Shown: one piece after another, positions 53,437 to 56,196 of the stretch
How the letters are laid out: every line of letters begins with the position of its first letter
Position numbering within the stretch: the stretch's first letter is position 1
The notes under the pieces: generated by a model
Databases searched by the model: none
Told to the model about the DNA's origin: nothing
What the model saw: only the letters and a program-made list of their open reading frames with translations
Made by a program: the position numbers and the translations under genes
NCBI GenBank assembly: GCA_022819945.1
Contig: JAJEGI010000020.1
Coordinates: 1-56,196, forward strand
From: Candidatus Poribacteria bacterium
GTDB taxonomy: Bacteria; Poribacteria; WGA-4E; WGA-3G
Direction: 5' to 3'
Length of the DNA stretch: 56,196 nucleotides

Positions 53437-54036
53437 TTAATAAGGCCGCTCCGCCTGTTGTATTTTTAGCAACTCTTCTTTCAGCAACTGTCGCTTTAAT
53501 CCATTGATCCGGTCAATAAAAAGCACACCGTTGAGATGATCTATTTCATGTTGCAGCACACGCGCCAGCAAACCATCGGCTTCAATACGTACAGATTCGT
53601 TCTGGAGATTAATCCCGTCAACAACAATTCTCTCTGGACGTTTCACCTCCGCCGTCACATCAGGGATACTCAGGCAGCCTTCCTCAACAACAATTTCTCC
53701 GTCAAAGCCGATAAGTTCCGGATTAAACAGCACCAAAGGTTCATAAGTTTCATCGTCTTCTTCACCTATGTCAACGATGATGAGTCTCTTCAAAATACCG
53801 ACTTGTGTTGCAGCAAGCCCGATACCGTTGCCCGTAGCGTACAACGTCTCTAACATCTGTTCCGCAAGCTGACGCTCTGCCGCCGTTACCTCTAAAACCG
53901 CTTCGGCTCTCTTACGAAGGACAGCATCGCCGTAATAGCGTAGTTGCAAAGGTGTTGTCTCACGCAGCACGACATCATCTTCGCCGCTCACGTCCGAGGC
54001 TGTTGTGTTCTTGGGCTTTCTTCTCCGTTTTGGCAT
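53437..54036 (-). CDS. def: Peptide deformylase
   Basis: Def removes the formyl group from nascent N-terminal methionine using Fe(II) or zinc. The 199-residue protein has motif 1 GIGLAATQVG (71-80), motif 2 EGCLS with Cys121 and motif 3 QHEIDHLNG with His163 and His167. The first 30 residues are a basic, low-complexity extension not typical of the family. The start is supported by a promoter at 54079-54106 and the leader length. Downstream lies the AGGACTTA element and larE. Confidence 0.95.
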   Translation of the reverse strand: MPKRRRKPKNTTASDVSGEDDVVLRETTPLQLRYYGDAVLRKRAEAVLEVTAAERQLAEQMLETLYATGNGIGLAATQVGILKRLIIVDIGEEDDETYEPLVLFNPELIGFDGEIVVEEGCLSIPDVTAEVKRPERIVVDGINLQNESVRIEADGLLARVLQHEIDHLNGVLFIDRINGLKRQLLKEELLKIQQAERPY

Positions 54037-54078
54037 ATATCAGGAATTTCTCCCATTTCTGAAAATAACCTTTAATAT

Positions 54079-54106
54079 AGTATCACTACAATGTAAATTC
54101 TGTCAA
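54079..54106 (-). promoter_or_regulatory. Promoter of def
   Basis: On the minus strand TTGACA (54101-54106) is followed after 16 bp by GATACT (54079-54084), placing the start near 54072 and a 36-nt leader before the ATG. Confidence 0.55.
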
Positions 54107-54267
54107 GTAAAAAGTATTCTACATCAAGAACCATTCAGTTTTCGGTTTTCTGGCTACATTATTGGGAATGGATACGCGCGGCTATCCACATAAATCGGGG
54201 TTACAACCCCCTCCTACAAGCATAATTCAGGACAATTGAATGGTCCTGGGCACTATAGAAAAGTCTG

Positions 54268-54296
54268 TTGTCAAATTCGTATGCCTATGGTACAAT
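54268..54296 (+). promoter_or_regulatory. Promoter of the enolase-superfamily gene
   Basis: TTGTCA (54268-54273) and TACAAT (54291-54296) are 17 bp apart. A leader of about 70 nt with a small AGGTT-CCCAA-AACCT hairpin and a GGGGGC ribosome site precedes ATG 54375. Confidence 0.6.
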
Positions 54297-54374
54297 ACAA
54301 CAGATCGAGATAGAAACCACTTTTGGGCGTAACTTGCAGGTTCCCAAAACCTGTCACTAAAAAACGGGGGCTAT

Positions 54375-55502
54375 ATGAAGATTGATAAAATTGAGTCGTT
54401 TTTTATTCGGAACGGCTACGTGATCCGGATTCATACAGACACGGGTATCAGCGGTGTGGGGCAAACGGCCTGCTGGGGCTACCCAGAAGCCGTTGATCAA
54501 ATCATAAGAACGTTTGAGAAATATCTCATCGGACAGAATCCGTTACGGATTGAGCATCACTGGCAACATCTTTATCGCATGGGGCCGTTTCGTGGTACTG
54601 CCCTGAGCGGTGCGATCAGTGCGGTAGACATCGCATTGTGGGACATCAAGGGCAAACATTTCGGTGTACCCATCTGGGAACTGTTAGGCGGAAATTGCCG
54701 TGATAAGATCCGATTGCACCTCCTCGGTGGTGGCGGCACCCCAGAAACGATGTATGAAGCCGCAAAAGCAGCAGTCGAAGAAGGTTTCACAGCACTCAAA
54801 TTCGATCCGCTGGTCGGAAACTTCCAAGATATGGCAGTCGATCGGCTCGTTAAGACCGCCCGTGATCTCGTCGCAGCAGCACGAGAAGGCGGTGGACCTG
54901 ATCTGGATTTGATTGTCGAAGTACATCGGAAACTGACACCGATGAACAGTATCGTGTTAGAATCCGCCTTAGCACCCTTTAACCTCTATTTTATTGAAGA
55001 CCCGATTCAGATAGATACTATCACTACGCAAGGCGAATTAGCGAAACGGATGACAACCCCTCTCGCTATCGGTGAACGCAATGTAAGCATCTGGGAATTC
55101 CGTGAGATCCTGGAGGCGGGTGGTCCCCAATATGTGCGTCCAGATGTCGGTCTCGCCGGTGGCATAACGCACTGCAAGAAAATCGCGGCACTCGCTGAAG
55201 CGTATCACAGCGCGGTTGTCACACACAACTTCCTCGGGCCACTGATTACTGCTGCATCGCTGCACTTAGATACGAGTATCCCGAACTTCATCACCCAAGA
55301 ATACACAAAGGGAGATGAATCCGAAGCCTTTGCTGTCTATAAAGTCGCGTATCAACGGGAAGGCGGCTATATTCCGATTCCTGAAGCACCGGGCTTGGGC
55401 ATTGAACTTGATGATAGTTTAATCGAGCAGAACCCTTTCCAACCGATGAATACAGGCACAACACCGCTGCGTGAAGACGGCTCCGTCGCTTACGCGGTAT
55501 AA
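54375..55502 (+). CDS. Mandelate racemase/muconate lactonizing enzyme family dehydratase
   Basis: The 375-residue enolase-superfamily enzyme abstracts a proton alpha to a carboxylate, typically dehydrating sugar acids. Metal ligands are in DLIVEVHRKL, FIEDP and AIGERN, and the catalytic acid/base region includes ALKFDPL (Lys-x-Asp) and VVTHNFLGP (His). ALWDIKGKHFGVP is the family signature. It resembles the galactonate dehydratase-like (ManD/GalD) subgroup. It has its own promoter and is followed by a heptamer-rich gap and a PhyH gene, so it may belong to sugar-acid catabolism with the Gfo/Idh/MocA enzymes. Confidence 0.92.
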   Translation: MKIDKIESFFIRNGYVIRIHTDTGISGVGQTACWGYPEAVDQIIRTFEKYLIGQNPLRIEHHWQHLYRMGPFRGTALSGAISAVDIALWDIKGKHFGVPIWELLGGNCRDKIRLHLLGGGGTPETMYEAAKAAVEEGFTALKFDPLVGNFQDMAVDRLVKTARDLVAAAREGGGPDLDLIVEVHRKLTPMNSIVLESALAPFNLYFIEDPIQIDTITTQGELAKRMTTPLAIGERNVSIWEFREILEAGGPQYVRPDVGLAGGITHCKKIAALAEAYHSAVVTHNFLGPLITAASLHLDTSIPNFITQEYTKGDESEAFAVYKVAYQREGGYIPIPEAPGLGIELDDSLIEQNPFQPMNTGTTPLREDGSVAYAV

Positions 55503-55574
55503 CAGTAGTCAGCCATCAGCCAGAGAACCTTGTGACCATCACAAACGATTACAACTGCTACATGAGTGACTGAC

Positions 55575-55598
55575 GACCGACAGCCGACAGCTGACAAC
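55575..55598 (+). repeat. Short tandem heptamers CCGACAG
   Basis: ACCGACAG, CCGACAG and CTGACAAC follow each other with small changes, like a short tandem heptamer repeat. They resemble the triplicated CCGAGAG at the UvrA split. Confidence 0.5.
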
Positions 55599-55624
55599 TA
55601 TTTATGAGGTGGAGGAAATCGAAC

Positions 55625-56196
55625 ATGAATGCTGACGAAAAATATCTATTTGATCTGAACGGTTACCTCGTTGTCAAGAACGTGTTAACACCTGAAGAGG
55701 TGGCAATAGCGAATGAAGCGATTGATAAACATAGTGAGCAAGGACGCATCCGTCCACGCGAACAGGCACTCGATGGCGGCTCCCCGGAATTAAAAGGTGA
55801 GCAGGGGAGAGGGGAACTCGGGGGTATGCTCAGCTGGGAAGAACCGTGGTGTACTCCGTTTCGGCACATGCTCGCGCATCCGACACTTGTTCCACATCTC
55901 AACGAGATACTCGGAAAAGGCTTCCGAATGGATCATCAGATGTTCCTGCTTTCAATGGACAAGGGGGCAGAGGGGCATACGTTTCATGGCTCCTCCGGTC
56001 CTGGCTTCGATCCGAACCAATACTATATTTTCCAGGACGGACGCATGCACAACGGCTTGACTGTTGTCGCATTCCAATTGACGGATGTGCCACCCGGAGT
56101 CGGTGGATTAATCGTTATACCCGGAAGCCACAAGAGCAACTACCCGTGCCAGCAGAAGATGCGGCTCTACCAAGAACACCAAGAGCATATTCGGCA
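55625..56196 (+). CDS. PhyH-family dioxygenase-like protein with HGS motif, cut by the window end
   Basis: The frame is open from ATG 55625 (strong GGAGG site) to the last base without a stop, giving at least 190 residues; the gene continues beyond the window. It is a close relative of 6013-6801, sharing EKYLFDL-GYLVV, GGMLSWEEPWC, IPGSHKSNYPC and the following QQKMRLYQEH pattern. As in that gene the proximal iron motif lacks Asp: it reads His121-Gly-Ser123. The distal His and Arg lie past the end. Its neighbour is an enolase-superfamily dehydratase. Confidence 0.85.
   Translation, partial: MNADEKYLFDLNGYLVVKNVLTPEEVAIANEAIDKHSEQGRIRPREQALDGGSPELKGEQGRGELGGMLSWEEPWCTPFRHMLAHPTLVPHLNEILGKGFRMDHQMFLLSMDKGAEGHTFHGSSGPGFDPNQYYIFQDGRMHNGLTVVAFQLTDVPPGVGGLIVIPGSHKSNYPCQQKMRLYQEHQEHIR

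Overview
The window reads as a moderately GC-rich bacterial chromosome whose gene content best fits Candidatus Poribacteria or a close relative. This is an inference from five phytanoyl-CoA dioxygenase (PhyH) family genes, three Gfo/Idh/MocA oxidoreductases, a sulfatase-fold enzyme and a neutral-ceramidase-like protein, plus many short palindromic repeats between genes; no rRNA or tRNA gene is present to settle it. No CRISPR array and no complete insertion sequence were seen.

Layout. 1-4.7 kb (minus strand): tRNA m7G46 methyltransferase (trmB), a short-chain epimerase/dehydrogenase and the PII-modifying enzyme glnD. 4.8-12.4 kb (plus): a catabolic island of Gfo/Idh/MocA dehydrogenases, PhyH dioxygenases and a sulfatase-like hydrolase with Thr where the formylglycine Cys should be, then a MoxR ATPase. 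13.7-26.5 kb (plus): a lower-GC defence or accessory island with a self-inhibited Fic protein, a phage-type small protein, a candidate ADP-ribosyltransferase gene followed by a small gene and a trypsin-like protease gene, type III restriction (res) and modification (mod) genes separated by a toxin-antitoxin pair, an AbrB-type protein and a glutamine amidotransferase, then an HNH endonuclease and an unknown protein. 26.8-33.7 kb: a glycolate/lactate oxidase flavoprotein, a 2-hydroxyacid dehydrogenase, trpB, two orphan antitoxin-like genes, a HEAT-repeat protein and era. 33.8-41 kb: a tandem-duplicated UvrA split in its second copy, a J-domain protein and a 53-residue zinc-ribbon membrane protein. 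41-46.8 kb: a five-gene operon (creatininase-like, PhyH, sarcosine-oxidase-like, DUF4403-like, ceramidase-like). 46.9-54 kb (minus): glnB and glnA, dcd, the Fe-S partner glcF, two paralogous small membrane proteins, larE and def. 54.3 kb to the end: an enolase-superfamily dehydratase and a PhyH gene cut by the window edge.

Nitrogen control is represented by glnA-glnB and, 42 kb away, glnD; the PII protein lacks the tyrosine that GlnD modifies in enterobacteria. The catabolic clusters look like small independent operons for oxidising sugars, N-methylated or hydroxylated organics. Several genes have near-consensus sigma70 promoters (TTGACA, 17 bp, TATAAT-like).

The strongest unusual signals are: the UvrA split sitting on a triplicated 7-bp repeat whose copy number sets the reading frame; the PII protein without Tyr51; two PhyH proteins whose iron-binding HxD motif reads HGG or HGS; a degenerate copy of the toxin-antitoxin promoter and antitoxin 5' end in front of mod; the ADP-ribosyltransferase-like gene cassette; and a dispersed repeat that appears to supply the ribosome binding site of trpB.
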